64,000 nt of DNA from Synechococcales cyanobacterium GL140_1_metabat_312 (lineage in GTDB: Bacteria; Cyanobacteriota; Cyanobacteriia; Leptolyngbyales; Leptolyngbyaceae), in NCBI GenBank assembly GCA_025351345.1, contig JANXWB010000025.1:23070-87069 (forward strand), read 5' to 3'. The notes under the pieces were generated by a model. It was given only the letters and a program-made list of their open reading frames with translations, ran no database searches and was not told where the DNA came from. This document shows, piece by piece, positions 33,865 to 44,389 of this stretch (the first letter of the stretch is position 1; every line of letters starts with the position of its first letter). The position numbers were made by a program, and so were the translations under genes.

Positions 33865-36753
33865 ATGGCGCTGACTGAACCTGGAAGTTATAAAGAAACC
33901 GTTAACCTTCCCCAAACCAAATTTGATATGCGGGCCAATGCGGTCAAGCGTGAACCTGAAATTCAGGCGTTTTGGACTGAGGCTCAGATTTATGAAAAGC
34001 TTGCGCAAGAGAATACGGGAGACCCCTTCATCCTGCACGACGGACCGCCCTACGCCAACGGCTCACTTCATGTTGGTCATGCGCTAAATAAGATTCTGAA
34101 AGACATTATTAATAAATATCAGTTGCTAAATGGTCGGAAGGTTCGATTTATTCCAGGCTGGGATTGCCACGGATTGCCGATCGAACTGAAAGTATTGCAA
34201 ACCCTAAAACAAGATGAACGTAAAGCGCTAACTCCGATCGCACTGCGGAAAAAAGCCAAAGAATTTGCCCTTGAAGCCGTCAACGATCAACGCGAAGGCT
34301 TTAAGCGCTACGGAGTCTGGGCTGATTGGGAAAAGCCTTATATCACCTTGGATCCGGCCTACGAAGCTGCCCAAATTGAAGTATTCGGGCAAATGTTTCT
34401 GAAGGGCTTTATCTATCGCGGATTGAAACCCGTCTACTGGAGTCCGAGTTCTCGTACAGCATTGGCAGAAGCGGAGTTGGAATATCCCGAAGGACATATT
34501 TCAACTAGTTTGTATGCTGCATTTGAAATGCTCACATTGTCGCCTGAATTACAAATGCCCTTTGATTCATTTTTGGGTGAATTAGGCGTGGCGATTTGGA
34601 CCACAACACCTTGGACTTTACCGGGGAATTTAGCGATCGCAATCAATCCCGATCTGGTGTATTCCGTCGTTGAAGTGGGCGAAAACAATCCAACAAAATT
34701 TAAATATTGGTTAGTTGCAAAAGACTTGGTTGAGTCTCTTGCGGCCAAGCTGGGCGTAACGCTAGAAATCAAAGCATCGACCCTGGGTAAATTGCTGGAA
34801 CATTGCACCTATCGTCATCCATTGTACGATCGCATCTCTGAAATCATTGTCGGCGGAGACTACATCACAACCGAAGCCGGAACAGGTTTGGTCCATACTG
34901 CGCCCGGTCATGGACAAGAAGACTACATTGTCGGTAAAAAGTACAATCTCCCCATTCTCGCACCCGTTGATGATGGCGGAATTTTGACCGAAGAAGCCGG
35001 AAAATTTGCGGGCCTAAATGTTTTAAAAGATGCAAATCCAGCGATCATTGCTGCGATGCAAGAACTGGGTTGCGTGATCAAAGAAGAACCCTACCAACAC
35101 AAATATCCCTACGATTGGCGTACAAAAAAACCTGTTATTTTCCGAGCCACTGAACAATGGTTCGCATCGGTTGCAGGCTTCAGAGATGCTGCATTGGCCG
35201 CGATCGAAACCGTGACGTGGATTCCCTCCCAAGGTAAAAACCGTATCACTCCAATGATTGCGGAACGATCGGATTGGTGTATTTCTCGCCAACGTAATTG
35301 GGGCGTTCCAATTCCAGTTTTTTACAACACTGAAACCAATCAGCCTTTGATTACCGCCGAGACCATTACCCACATCAAAGCGATCGTGGCTGAACATGGT
35401 ACGGATGCCTGGTGGGAAATGAGCCTTGAGGAATTGCTACCGGAACAGTATCGCAACGATGGCAACACCTATCGTCAAGGGTTCGACACGATGGACGTGT
35501 GGTTTGATTCTGGCTCGTCTTGGGCGGCGGTCGTGCAGCAACGCGAGGGCTTACAATACCCCGCAGATCTGTATCTCGAAGGTTCCGACCAACATCGCGG
35601 CTGGTTCCAATCTAGTCTTTTGACCAGCGTCGCCGTCACCGGACAAGCCCCTTACAAAAAAGTACTGACCCATGGCTTTGCGGTGGATGAAAAGGGGATA
35701 AAAATGAGTAAATCGATCGGCAATGTTGTCGATCCATCCGTTGTAATTCTAGGCGGAAAAAATCAGAAGGAAGAACCGCCCTATGGGGCTGATGTGTTGC
35801 GCCTTTGGGTCTCATCTGTGGACTATTCCAACGATGTCCCGCTGGGCAAGAATATGCTCAAGCAACTGAATGATGCAAGGGGCAAAATTCGCAATACCGC
35901 ACGATTTTTATTAGGAAATCTCCATGATTTCGATCCTACTAATGATGCTGTGCCCTACGCCGAATTGTCAGAACTCGATCGGTACATGTTGCATCGAATG
36001 ACAGAGGTATTTGCTGAAGTAACCGATGCATTTGAAACCTACCAATTCTTCCGCTTTTTCCAAACCGTTCAAAATTTCTGTATTGTCGATTTATCTAACT
36101 TTTATCTAGACATTGCAAAAGACCGTTTGTATATCAGTTCCGAGAATGCCCAGCGTCGTCGCAGTTGCCAAACCGTTCTCACGATCGCTCTAGAAAATCT
36201 CTGTAAAGCGATCGCACCCGTTCTCTCTCACTTAGCTGAAGATATTTGGCAGTTCATTCCTTACGAAACAAGTCATAAATCAGTCTTTGAATCTGGCTGG
36301 ATCAATCTAAATTCAAGCTGGATGCAGCCTGATCTGGCTGAAAAATGGACAAAACTGCGGGAACTCCGGACCGAATCAAACAAGGTTTTGGAACAAGCAC
36401 GAATGGCAAAAGAAATTGGTTCGTCTCTAGCCGCGAAACTCTTGGTTTATACCAATGATCCAGCATGGCGATCAGTACTCAATAGTTTGAATATGAACGA
36501 TCGAACTCATGGAAACAATGTCGATGAGTTGCGCTATTTACTACTCGTTTCGCAAGTTGAATTAGTGGACTCGATCGATCGGATTTCAGGCATGAAGTTC
36601 TCAACTACTACCGAAACATTTGGGATTGGAGTAACGGATGCAGAGGGCGTGAAATGCGACAGATGCTGGAACTATTCAACCCATGTTGGTACATCTGAAC
36701 TCCATCCTTTGCTGTGCGATCGGTGTGTTGATGCGATAGATGAAAAATTTTAG
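33865..36753 (+). CDS. ileS: Isoleucyl-tRNA synthetase
   Basis: Class Ia aminoacyl-tRNA synthetase of 962 residues that charges tRNA-Ile, with an editing domain clearing valine. The HIGH-type motif HVGH is at 69-72 after PPYANGSL. The CP1 editing domain carries TTPWTLPGNLAI and TAPGHGQEDY. KMSKS is at 613-617. A C-terminal zinc-binding pair CDRC...CDRC starts at residue 931, as in bacterial type-1 IleRS. Full length, no anomalies. Confidence 0.98.
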   Translation: MALTEPGSYKETVNLPQTKFDMRANAVKREPEIQAFWTEAQIYEKLAQENTGDPFILHDGPPYANGSLHVGHALNKILKDIINKYQLLNGRKVRFIPGWDCHGLPIELKVLQTLKQDERKALTPIALRKKAKEFALEAVNDQREGFKRYGVWADWEKPYITLDPAYEAAQIEVFGQMFLKGFIYRGLKPVYWSPSSRTALAEAELEYPEGHISTSLYAAFEMLTLSPELQMPFDSFLGELGVAIWTTTPWTLPGNLAIAINPDLVYSVVEVGENNPTKFKYWLVAKDLVESLAAKLGVTLEIKASTLGKLLEHCTYRHPLYDRISEIIVGGDYITTEAGTGLVHTAPGHGQEDYIVGKKYNLPILAPVDDGGILTEEAGKFAGLNVLKDANPAIIAAMQELGCVIKEEPYQHKYPYDWRTKKPVIFRATEQWFASVAGFRDAALAAIETVTWIPSQGKNRITPMIAERSDWCISRQRNWGVPIPVFYNTETNQPLITAETITHIKAIVAEHGTDAWWEMSLEELLPEQYRNDGNTYRQGFDTMDVWFDSGSSWAAVVQQREGLQYPADLYLEGSDQHRGWFQSSLLTSVAVTGQAPYKKVLTHGFAVDEKGIKMSKSIGNVVDPSVVILGGKNQKEEPPYGADVLRLWVSSVDYSNDVPLGKNMLKQLNDARGKIRNTARFLLGNLHDFDPTNDAVPYAELSELDRYMLHRMTEVFAEVTDAFETYQFFRFFQTVQNFCIVDLSNFYLDIAKDRLYISSENAQRRRSCQTVLTIALENLCKAIAPVLSHLAEDIWQFIPYETSHKSVFESGWINLNSSWMQPDLAEKWTKLRELRTESNKVLEQARMAKEIGSSLAAKLLVYTNDPAWRSVLNSLNMNDRTHGNNVDELRYLLLVSQVELVDSIDRISGMKFSTTTETFGIGVTDAEGVKCDRCWNYSTHVGTSELHPLLCDRCVDAIDEKF

Positions 36754-36775
36754 AGCCTGTATTTTTACAAGCTCT
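36752..36775. terminator. Weak hairpin between convergent ileS and the repeat protein gene
   Basis: AGAGC (36752-36756) pairs with GCTCT (36771-36775); TGTA/TACA extend the stem. U runs are poor on both sides, so the assignment is tentative. Confidence 0.4.
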
Positions 36776-36783
36776 CTCAACCA

Positions 36784-39156
36784 TCAGCCCGCAGTTTTAC
36801 TCGCGGGTATTTCTATTGGAGGAGTTTCAGGTGTTGTTTTTGGACGATTAAGCTTGGATTTTAGTTGATTAAATAGTTCATCTCCTGTGATAGATGGTTC
36901 TGTCGGAATCAGATAGGGTTTGCGTTCTGTCGGAGTCGGTTTTTTATTAAGACGATCGACCAAAGAATTCATTGAGTCTGTGGGTACGGATTTAGATTCT
37001 TCAGGTTTAGTCTTATTTTCAGGTTTTACAACTTCTGGTTTAGATATTACGATCGGTTTTACAATTTCAGGTTTTAGAACTTCTGGTTTAGCGATCGTTT
37101 TCGGTACGGAACGGGATTTTACAACTTCCGGTTTTACAATTTCCGGTTTAGCGATCACGATCGGTTTTACAACTTCTGGTTTTACGATCGTTTTCGGTAC
37201 GGAACGGGATTTTACAACTTCCGGTTTTACAACTTCTGGTTTAGCGATCACGATCGGAGTTCTCGTAATCGGTTTAATCGTATTCTGAATTTTGTTTTTC
37301 ACCACTACATCCGGTTTTAGGTCAGCATGAGGCTTAACGCTAGGAATCACCGGAGGAGTCTCGACTTTTTTACCTGGACCAAATAAATTGAGTGGCTTGC
37401 GAGTTTCGATCGCAGACTTTTTCTGAGTGGAAAGTTCTATTTTTTGGTCCTTAGTCAATTCCAGTACAGGCGGCGACGACATTCGGTTAGGCTTAGTCGG
37501 CATAACAGGTAATGGGACAATAGGCAGCACAGGCACTACAGATGTTTTAGACCCAGATGTTTTAGACCCAGATGTTTTAGATCCAGAACTCGATAGAGGT
37601 TCAACAATAATCGGAGCATCTGTTTGAATCGTCAAAGCCTTAACCGTCAAGTCTGGTTTAGGCCTATCAGATTTACGGAATCGATCGAACCAATTCCCTT
37701 TTTTAGGTTCATCCGCGTCGATATTAGGCGCTTTTGATTCAGTAACGGTCTTCGGAATTAGATCGGCTTTTGGCTCAACAGGTCTCTGTATAACGACCGC
37801 AGGTGGAACAGCAATCTTGACGTCTATCTTTTTACCTGGGCCAATAAAAGATGGCAGTTTATCCTGAATCGTTCTCCTAGATGCCGAATTGGGGGGAGCT
37901 TCCTTAACGTCGGGATTATTGATAATCGACGGCGCAAGCTTCTGTGGTTTCTTGTTTACGTTCTCTACTTTCGTACTTACTTTAAGATCAGGTTTTATTT
38001 CGATCGGCTTCACAGGTTTCGCAATAGGCTCGATCGACATTTTCGAGTTTTCGGCCTTCGATTCTGGTGCTTTATCTAGTGCTTTAGGAATTGGGACGAT
38101 CGGAATAATAGGGACAATCGGAACCGGAACCCCAATTTCGGACGGATTAGGAACCAACTTAACTGGATCCGGTAGATCTACAGACTTGGTAGACTTAACA
38201 GCAGGAACGTCTGGTTCGATCGGTTTCGGTGGAGCAGGCGGCGTGTAGGTTGGATCGACAATTCCTTTTGCTTGGGCGATCGAAATCTCGCCTCGGGTTA
38301 GCTGTGCAAGGGGATCTTGACCACCCGGCTCATAATTGAAAACTCGGGCCGTATTATTGCCAAAATTCTCAACCCGACGGCCCTTTTCATCAATAAATTC
38401 CAGTTGAACCCAATTTTTTCCCGACTTGAAACCTTTTAAATACGTCGGTTGCCAACGATCAAGAAGAAAACTCTGACCATTAATAGTAGCTTTCACCTTC
38501 CAATCTTGAATACTATCGATATCGCTTTCCTGAGCAATTAAATGAAGCGGCGCATTAGTGACATAAAAGTCTAGCAAGATTGGCTCTGCGCCATAGGTTC
38601 CTTGAGGTTGATTATAAGTAAGGAGCGGTTTCTGGGTTTGGGGCCGATTATCATCAGTTTTCGTAAAAACATCAAACGTCACCTGAGCAAAGGATCCATC
38701 ATTTTTAAACGCTTCATCCCAGGGGCTAGCTGCAAAAATTCTCACCGTGTGAGTCCCAGGCTCCAAGTCTTTAAGGACAATAGGCTCGCTGGCATCGTAG
38801 ATACTTCGATGCGGCTGGTCATCCACGACTAAATGAAGATGGGGGCCGAGTCCCAGGATCTTATCCTTATAGATAGGTAAATCTTGAAGTTGAACATCGA
38901 TCGTGACCGTGTTGTCAGAGAGAAGTTGCCCGGCTTTAGGAGAAATTATTTTAATCTGAGGCTGATACTGGTCTAAAACTCGACGCAGAGAAAGAAATGG
39001 CTTAGGCGGTGCTGTTTCGGTAAGCTGTCCCGTGGTCTTGAGCGATGCAGCCAGCGCACTCCCATTACCCCATAGAAGCTGGGTCACTAGAGCGATTACC
39101 AGCGATTTTTGAATCAATTTCCAAGGCTGTACTGCCCACCAACGCCGTCCAACCAC
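36784..39156 (-). CDS. Exported protein with Ig-like N-terminal region and Lys-Pro-Glu-Val repeats
   Basis: 790 residues, starting at GTG 39156. A Sec signal peptide (about 14-37, ending SALA) is followed by two beta-rich regions. Residues about 53-150 (IKIISPKAGQLLSDNTVTIDVQL, HLHLVVDDQP, GTHTVRIFAASPWDEAF) look like an Ig/fibronectin fold; a second domain follows at 165-275. The remaining ~500 residues are Pro/Lys/Val-rich and contain imperfect tandem repeats of IVKPEVVKSRSVPKTI-type units (about 635-725), encoded at 37040-37260. This suggests a cell-surface or periplasmic stalk that spans the wall. No catalytic motif and no C-terminal anchor is seen; function unknown. Confidence 0.72.
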   Translation of the reverse strand: MVGRRWWAVQPWKLIQKSLVIALVTQLLWGNGSALAASLKTTGQLTETAPPKPFLSLRRVLDQYQPQIKIISPKAGQLLSDNTVTIDVQLQDLPIYKDKILGLGPHLHLVVDDQPHRSIYDASEPIVLKDLEPGTHTVRIFAASPWDEAFKNDGSFAQVTFDVFTKTDDNRPQTQKPLLTYNQPQGTYGAEPILLDFYVTNAPLHLIAQESDIDSIQDWKVKATINGQSFLLDRWQPTYLKGFKSGKNWVQLEFIDEKGRRVENFGNNTARVFNYEPGGQDPLAQLTRGEISIAQAKGIVDPTYTPPAPPKPIEPDVPAVKSTKSVDLPDPVKLVPNPSEIGVPVPIVPIIPIVPIPKALDKAPESKAENSKMSIEPIAKPVKPIEIKPDLKVSTKVENVNKKPQKLAPSIINNPDVKEAPPNSASRRTIQDKLPSFIGPGKKIDVKIAVPPAVVIQRPVEPKADLIPKTVTESKAPNIDADEPKKGNWFDRFRKSDRPKPDLTVKALTIQTDAPIIVEPLSSSGSKTSGSKTSGSKTSVVPVLPIVPLPVMPTKPNRMSSPPVLELTKDQKIELSTQKKSAIETRKPLNLFGPGKKVETPPVIPSVKPHADLKPDVVVKNKIQNTIKPITRTPIVIAKPEVVKPEVVKSRSVPKTIVKPEVVKPIVIAKPEIVKPEVVKSRSVPKTIAKPEVLKPEIVKPIVISKPEVVKPENKTKPEESKSVPTDSMNSLVDRLNKKPTPTERKPYLIPTEPSITGDELFNQLKSKLNRPKTTPETPPIEIPASKTAG
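37040..37260 (-). repeat. Coding tandem repeats in the exported repeat protein
   Basis: Two near-identical blocks of about 108 bp (about 37084-37191 and 37192-37260) encode IAKPEVVKP and SRSVPKTIVKP units. Within them the element GATTTTACAACTTCCGGTTT recurs. Repeats keep the reading frame, so they are in-frame protein repeats and not a CRISPR array. Confidence 0.7.
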
Positions 39157-39754
39157 AGGGATCGCGCTCCTTAAAATACTAAATTTAAATGTAGCTAATC
39201 AAATAAGTCAGTTTGCGATCGAACTGGCAAAATCTTTTGATCCCAACGCGATCGCCCTTACTACTTTAATAGGTTTGCTGAACTCTGCTCAAGTTTACAA
39301 AACTTGCGTGAAATCCTTATTCGATCATGCCTTCAGTCATAAGCCAATTTTTGGAATTAAAATACTAGAGCCTGTGAAACAAATAGATTTACGATACATT
39401 TTTTTACACTATTTACCGTAAATCTAGCTGCTTAGGAGGAATTAGTCAGCGATCATCCAGCTATTGTTGCAAAGTGTAACTATCGTAATGACTTCCTTGA
39501 CTTTGACCATTCTTTCAATCGTGGAAAGTCCAAGCTGTGCAGGGTTTGAGGGATCTTGAATTATTGTTAATGCTCGTTCAAAACCCTTAGATCATGCTCT
39601 TATAATAAAACCTGTGAGAACCTGACCATCACAAAGACTCTGAGAAAGCCTCAGCAACAAAGTCTTTGTCTGACTGGCTCGATATACCTTGGCTCAAGGT
39701 GAGCTAGTTATGGGTTATGGGAGTCCTCGTTCCGTTCTAGAGAGGAGAGTCTCA
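39157..39754 (+). promoter_or_regulatory. psaA upstream and leader region
   Basis: 598 bp without a gene. It holds a perfect 10-bp inverted repeat, TAGATTTACG (39384-39393) and CGTAAATCTA (39417-39426). A consensus -10 TATAAT lies at 39601-39606 with a weak TTCAAA (39577-39582) 18 nt upstream. A long leader stem-loop follows (39631-39669), and a ribosome site AGAGGAGAG lies at 39741-39749. The TTTACACTATTTACC stretch inside the inverted repeat resembles half of an RpaB HLR1 site, but the spacing is off. Confidence 0.65.
39631..39669 (+). promoter_or_regulatory. Stem-loop in the psaA 5' leader
   Basis: ACAAAGACT (39631-39639) pairs perfectly with AGTCTTTGT (39661-39669). Inside it CTGAG (39640-39644) pairs with CTCAG (39650-39654) over an AAAGC loop, leaving a one-sided CAACAA bulge. 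It starts about 18 nt after the expected transcription start and ends 85 nt before the psaA ATG. A second small hairpin, GCTCA/TGAGC, follows at 39692-39704. Confidence 0.65.
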
Positions 39755-42022
39755 ATGACAATCAGCCCACCGGAGCGCAATGCGAAGGCAAGGATTGTTG
39801 TAGATAAGAATCCCGTCGCAACATCCACTGAAAAGTGGGGACAGCCGGGTCACTTCGATCGCACCCTAGCCAAGGGACCAAAAACCACAACCTGGATTTG
39901 GAACCTTCACGCAAACGCTCATGACTTCGACAGCCATACTTCTGACTTAGAAGACGTATCACGTAAAATCTTCAGCGCTCACTTCGGCCATCTGGCAGTT
40001 GTATTTGTCTGGCTCAGCGGAATGTATTTCCACGGAGCAAAATTTTCTAACTATGAAGCATGGTTAGGGGATCCGCTAAGTATTAAGCCCAGTGCACAGG
40101 TAGTCTGGCCGATCGTCGGTCAAGAAATCCTGAATGCAGACGTGGGAGGCGGGTTCCACGGGATTCAGATCACCTCTGGTCTGTTCCAAATGTGGCGCGG
40201 CGCAGGTATTACAAACTCCTATCAGCTCTACTGCACCGCAATTGGCGGATTGGTCATGGCTGGTTTGATGTTGTTTGCCGGCTGGTTCCACTACCACAAG
40301 GCCGCTCCTAAACTGGAGTGGTTCCAGAACGTGGAATCCATGCTTAATCACCACTTATCCGGCCTATTTGGTCTGGGTTCGCTCGGTTGGGCTGGTCATC
40401 AAATCCACGTCGCAAACCCCATTAATGAACTGTTGGACAAAGGCGTTCCGGCTGGCAAGATTCCATTGCCTCATGAATTCATCCTTAACCCTCAGTTGAT
40501 GGCAGATATCTACCCAAGTTTCGCGAAAGGCTTGACCCCTTTCTTCACGCTGAACTGGGGTGAGTATGCAGACTTCCTAACCTTCAAAGGTGGTCTGAAC
40601 CCTGTTACTGGTGGCCTGTGGTTGTCTGATACGGCGCATCATCATTTGGCTTTGGCCGTGATGTTCATCGTTGCAGGCCACATGTACCGCACCAACTGGG
40701 GTATCGGTCACAGCATCAAAGAAATTCTTGAAGCAAACGGCCCTGATCCTCTGATGATCACTGGACGCGGTCACAAGGGTCTGTTTGAAGTCTTGACCAC
40801 CTCTTGGCACGCTCAACTGGCGATCAACTTGGCGATGGCAGGTTCTGTCACGATCATTGTTGCTCAGCATATGTATGCGATGCCTCCATACCCTTATCTG
40901 GCAACAGATTACGGTACGGTTCTATCTTTATTCACACACCACATGTGGATTGGCGGTTTCTTAATCGTTGGAGCCGCAGCCCACGCTGCAATCTTCATGG
41001 TCCGCGATTACGATCCTGTCGTGAATCAGGGCAACGTGTTGGATAACATGCTACGTCACCGAGATGCAATTATCTCTCACTTAAACTGGGTCTGTATTTT
41101 CCTTGGCTTCCATAGCTTTGGTCTCTACATTCACAACGACACGATGCGCGCGCTGGGCCGTCCTCAGGACATGTTCTCAGACACCGCCATCAAATTGCAG
41201 CCTGTATTCGCTCAGTGGATTCAAGGTCTGCACACCGCAGCGGCTACCGTTGGCGGAACGGCTCCTAACGCTTTAGGAACGGCAAGTTATGCTTTTGGCG
41301 GCGACACAATCGCTGTCGGTGGAAAAGTTGCAATGATGCCGATCGCATTGGGTACAGCGGACTTCATGGTCCACCACATCCATGCCTTCACAATTCATGT
41401 CACGGTGCTGATTCTCCTGAAGGGTGTCTTATACGCTCGTAGCTCACGTCTGATCCCAGACAAAGCTAACCTGGGTTTCCGCTTCCCATGTGACGGTCCC
41501 GGACGGGGCGGTACTTGCCAGGTTTCTGGTTGGGACCATGTCTTCTTGGGTCTGTTCTGGATGTACAACTCCATCTCCATTGTGATTTTCCACTTCTCTT
41601 GGAAAATGCAATCCGATGTATGGGGAACTGTCGCACCCGATGGAACAGTGAATCACATCACTTACGGCAACTTTGCTCAAAGCGCCATCACCATCAATGG
41701 TTGGTTGCGTGACTTCCTGTGGGCGCAAGCATCTCAGGTAATTAATTCCTACGGTTCTGCTCTCTCTGCATACGGACTCATGTTCTTGGGCGCGCACTTT
41801 GTGTGGGCATTCAGCTTGATGTTCCTGTTCAGCGGTCGTGGCTACTGGCAAGAATTGATTGAGTCAATCGTCTGGGCACATAACAAGCTGAAAGTGGCTC
41901 CTGCAATCCAACCTCGCGCTCTGAGTATTATTCAGGGTCGTGCTGTGGGTGTAGCTCACTATCTGCTGGGTGGAATCGCCACTACGTGGGCGTTCTTCCT
42001 TGCTCGTTCACTATCACTTTGA
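39755..42022 (+). CDS. psaA: Photosystem I P700 apoprotein A1
   Basis: Large PSI core subunit, 755 residues and 11 transmembrane helices. With PsaB it binds P700, the A0/A1 acceptors and the FX 4Fe-4S cluster. The start at 39755 ([11 protein letters not shown]) is fixed by the universally conserved N-terminus and by AGAGGAGAG upstream; the frame is open earlier but that part is leader. FX ligands are Cys579 and Cys588 in [12 protein letters not shown]. Other landmarks are [12 protein letters not shown] and the C-terminal [20 protein letters not shown]. It is cotranscribed with psaB, 23 nt downstream. Confidence 0.99.
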   Translation: MTISPPERNAKARIVVDKNPVATSTEKWGQPGHFDRTLAKGPKTTTWIWNLHANAHDFDSHTSDLEDVSRKIFSAHFGHLAVVFVWLSGMYFHGAKFSNYEAWLGDPLSIKPSAQVVWPIVGQEILNADVGGGFHGIQITSGLFQMWRGAGITNSYQLYCTAIGGLVMAGLMLFAGWFHYHKAAPKLEWFQNVESMLNHHLSGLFGLGSLGWAGHQIHVANPINELLDKGVPAGKIPLPHEFILNPQLMADIYPSFAKGLTPFFTLNWGEYADFLTFKGGLNPVTGGLWLSDTAHHHLALAVMFIVAGHMYRTNWGIGHSIKEILEANGPDPLMITGRGHKGLFEVLTTSWHAQLAINLAMAGSVTIIVAQHMYAMPPYPYLATDYGTVLSLFTHHMWIGGFLIVGAAAHAAIFMVRDYDPVVNQGNVLDNMLRHRDAIISHLNWVCIFLGFHSFGLYIHNDTMRALGRPQDMFSDTAIKLQPVFAQWIQGLHTAAATVGGTAPNALGTASYAFGGDTIAVGGKVAMMPIALGTADFMVHHIHAFTIHVTVLILLKGVLYARSSRLIPDKANLGFRFPCDGPGRGGTCQVSGWDHVFLGLFWMYNSISIVIFHFSWKMQSDVWGTVAPDGTVNHITYGNFAQSAITINGWLRDFLWAQASQVINSYGSALSAYGLMFLGAHFVWAFSLMFLFSGRGYWQELIESIVWAHNKLKVAPAIQPRALSIIQGRAVGVAHYLLGGIATTWAFFLARSLSL

Positions 42023-42045
42023 AGAGCCTGGAGGACTATTAAGAC

Positions 42046-44259
42046 ATGGCAACTAAGTTTCCAAAATTTAGTCAAGATCTAGCTCAAGACCCAACTACAC
42101 GACGGATTTGGTACGGAATCGCGACCGCCCATGACTTTGAAAGCCATGACGGAATGACAGAAGAGAAGCTTTACCAAAAGCTGTTCTCGACTCACTTCGG
42201 TCACTTAGCGATCATCTTCCTGTGGGCTTCGGGAAGTCTGTTCCACGTTGCATGGCAAGGGAACTTTGAGCAGTGGATTCTTGACCCACTAAATGTAAAA
42301 CCGATCGCCCATGCGATTTGGGATCCTCAATTTGGTAAGGGCGCGGTTGATGCGTTTACGCAAGCTGGAGCTTCTTACCCTGTTGATATCGCGTATTCCG
42401 GTGTTTATCACTGGTGGTACACGATCGGGATGCGTACCAACCAAGACCTGTACTCAGGCTCTATTGGTTTGTTGATCTTCTCAGCAGTGCTGTTGTTCGC
42501 GGGCTGGTTGCACCTTCAACCTAAGTTCCGTCCGAGCTTGGCTTGGTTCAAAAACAATGAGTCTCGCCTGAACCACCACTTGGCTGGTCTGTTCGGTGTT
42601 AGCTCCTTGGCTTGGACAGGTCACTTGGTTCACGTCGCTATCCCCGAATCTCGCGGACAGCATGTGGGCTGGGACAACTTCATGACCACCTTGCCTCATC
42701 CGGCAGGTCTTACTCCGTTCTTCACGGGTAATTGGGGAGTCTATGCTCAGAATCCTGACGGAATGGACCAAGTGTTCAATTCCTCGACGGGTGCTGGGAC
42801 TGCAATCTTGACCTTCCTTGGAGGATTCCATCCTCAGACTGAGTCCCTGTGGCTCACTGACATGGCTCACCACCACTTGGCGATCGCAGTGATCTTCATC
42901 ATTGCGGGTCATATGTACAAGACCAACTTCGGAATCGGGCACTCAATGCGCGAAATTCTGAATGCACACAAACCCCCATCGGGCAAACTGGGCGCTGGTC
43001 ATACGGGCATTTTTGACACCGTAAACAATTCGCTGCACTTCCAACTCGGCTTGGCACTGGCATCCTTGGGTGTCGTCACTTCTGTAGTTGCCCAGCATAT
43101 GTATGCAATGCCTCCCTATGCATTTATTGCTAAGGACTTCACCACAACGGCAGCGCTATACACTCACCACCAATACATCGCAGGTTTCCTGATGGTTGGT
43201 GCATTTGCTCACGGTGCGATCTTCTTCGTCCGTGACTACGATCCTGAAGCGAACAAGAACAACGTTCTTGCCCGCGTCTTAGAACACAAAGAAGCCATCA
43301 TCTCTCACCTGAGCTGGGCATCCCTATTCTTGGGCTTCCACATCTTGGGCCTGTATGTCCACAACGACGTTGTAGTTGCATTCGGAACGCCTGAGAAGCA
43401 AATCCTCATCGAACCCGTCTTCGCCCAGTGGGTGCAAGCGTCTTCCGGTAAGGCTCTGTACGGTTTTAGCACTTTGTTGTCGGATCCGAATAGTGTGGCC
43501 TACACCGCCTATCCAAACTACGGCAACGTTTGGTTACCCGGTTGGTTGGATGCGATTAACAGTGGCAAGAACTCCTTGTTCTTGAGCATTGGACCTGGTG
43601 ACTTTCTAGTTCACCATGCGATCGCATTGGGTCTTCACACCACCACTTTGATTTTAGTCAAAGGCGCGTTGGATGCTCGTGGTTCCAAGCTGATGCCCGA
43701 TAAAAAGGACTTCGGTTACGCCTTCCCTTGTGATGGTCCTGGACGCGGCGGTACGTGCGATGTCTCTGCATGGGATTCGTTCTACCTATCCATGTTCTGG
43801 ATGCTGAACACGATCGGTTGGGTTACGTTCTACTGGCACTGGAAACATCTTTCAGTTTGGTCTGACAACGTTGCACAATTCAACGAATCCTCGACCTACT
43901 TGATGGGATGGCTCAGAGATTATTTGTGGCAGTACTCTGCTCCATTGATCAATGGTTATAACCCTTACGGCACAAACAACCTGTCGGTTTGGGCGTGGAT
44001 TTTCCTAGGCGGCCACCTTGTGTGGGCAACTGGATTTATGTTCCTAATCTCCTGGCGTGGTTACTGGCAAGAGTTGATCGAAACCTTGGTCTGGGCACAT
44101 GAGCGGACGCCTCTTGCGAACTTGGTTCGTTGGAAGGATAAGCCAGTGGCACTCTCCATCGTTCAAGGTCGCCTTGTTGGTCTTGCACACTTCACGATCG
44201 GTTACATCTTTACTTATGCTGCGTTCTTGATTGGCGCAACGGCTGGTAAATTCGGCTGA
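42046..44259 (+). CDS. psaB: Photosystem I P700 apoprotein A2
   Basis: The second PSI core subunit, 737 residues, partner of PsaA in the reaction-centre heterodimer. It opens with [25 protein letters not shown] ligands are Cys562 and Cys571 in [18 protein letters not shown]. The C-terminus ends [15 protein letters not shown] (here [21 protein letters not shown]). Ribosome site GGAGG (42030-42034) lies 11 nt before the ATG. The psaAB operon ends at a double hairpin just after the stop. Confidence 0.99.
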   Translation: MATKFPKFSQDLAQDPTTRRIWYGIATAHDFESHDGMTEEKLYQKLFSTHFGHLAIIFLWASGSLFHVAWQGNFEQWILDPLNVKPIAHAIWDPQFGKGAVDAFTQAGASYPVDIAYSGVYHWWYTIGMRTNQDLYSGSIGLLIFSAVLLFAGWLHLQPKFRPSLAWFKNNESRLNHHLAGLFGVSSLAWTGHLVHVAIPESRGQHVGWDNFMTTLPHPAGLTPFFTGNWGVYAQNPDGMDQVFNSSTGAGTAILTFLGGFHPQTESLWLTDMAHHHLAIAVIFIIAGHMYKTNFGIGHSMREILNAHKPPSGKLGAGHTGIFDTVNNSLHFQLGLALASLGVVTSVVAQHMYAMPPYAFIAKDFTTTAALYTHHQYIAGFLMVGAFAHGAIFFVRDYDPEANKNNVLARVLEHKEAIISHLSWASLFLGFHILGLYVHNDVVVAFGTPEKQILIEPVFAQWVQASSGKALYGFSTLLSDPNSVAYTAYPNYGNVWLPGWLDAINSGKNSLFLSIGPGDFLVHHAIALGLHTTTLILVKGALDARGSKLMPDKKDFGYAFPCDGPGRGGTCDVSAWDSFYLSMFWMLNTIGWVTFYWHWKHLSVWSDNVAQFNESSTYLMGWLRDYLWQYSAPLINGYNPYGTNNLSVWAWIFLGGHLVWATGFMFLISWRGYWQELIETLVWAHERTPLANLVRWKDKPVALSIVQGRLVGLAHFTIGYIFTYAAFLIGATAGKFG

Positions 44260-44261
44260 TG

Positions 44262-44312
44262 ACTAACTTTCTGAGTTAGTTGAAAACCCTCCCGGTTTGG
44301 GAGGGTTTTTTA
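44262..44312 (+). terminator. psaAB operon terminator
   Basis: Two consecutive hairpins. ACTAAC/GTTAGT lies at 44262-44280. The stronger AAAACCCTCC/GGAGGGTTTT with a CGGTTTG loop ends in a T run at 44312. This is a textbook rho-independent terminator. Confidence 0.93.
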
Positions 44313-44389
44313 TTGGAGATTATTTTGGTGTGAGTCTGGACAATATCAGCCACAATATTGGAAGCATTGAATTTTAAGGTGAGGATGTA

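Noticed and set aside
37040..37260. Regular repeats that might be a CRISPR array
   Set aside because: Repeats vary, keep one reading frame and have no unique spacers of even length.
39689..39754. 22-residue N-terminal extension of PsaA
   Set aside because: PsaA begins MTISPPER in all relatives I know and the ribosome site lies just before 39755.
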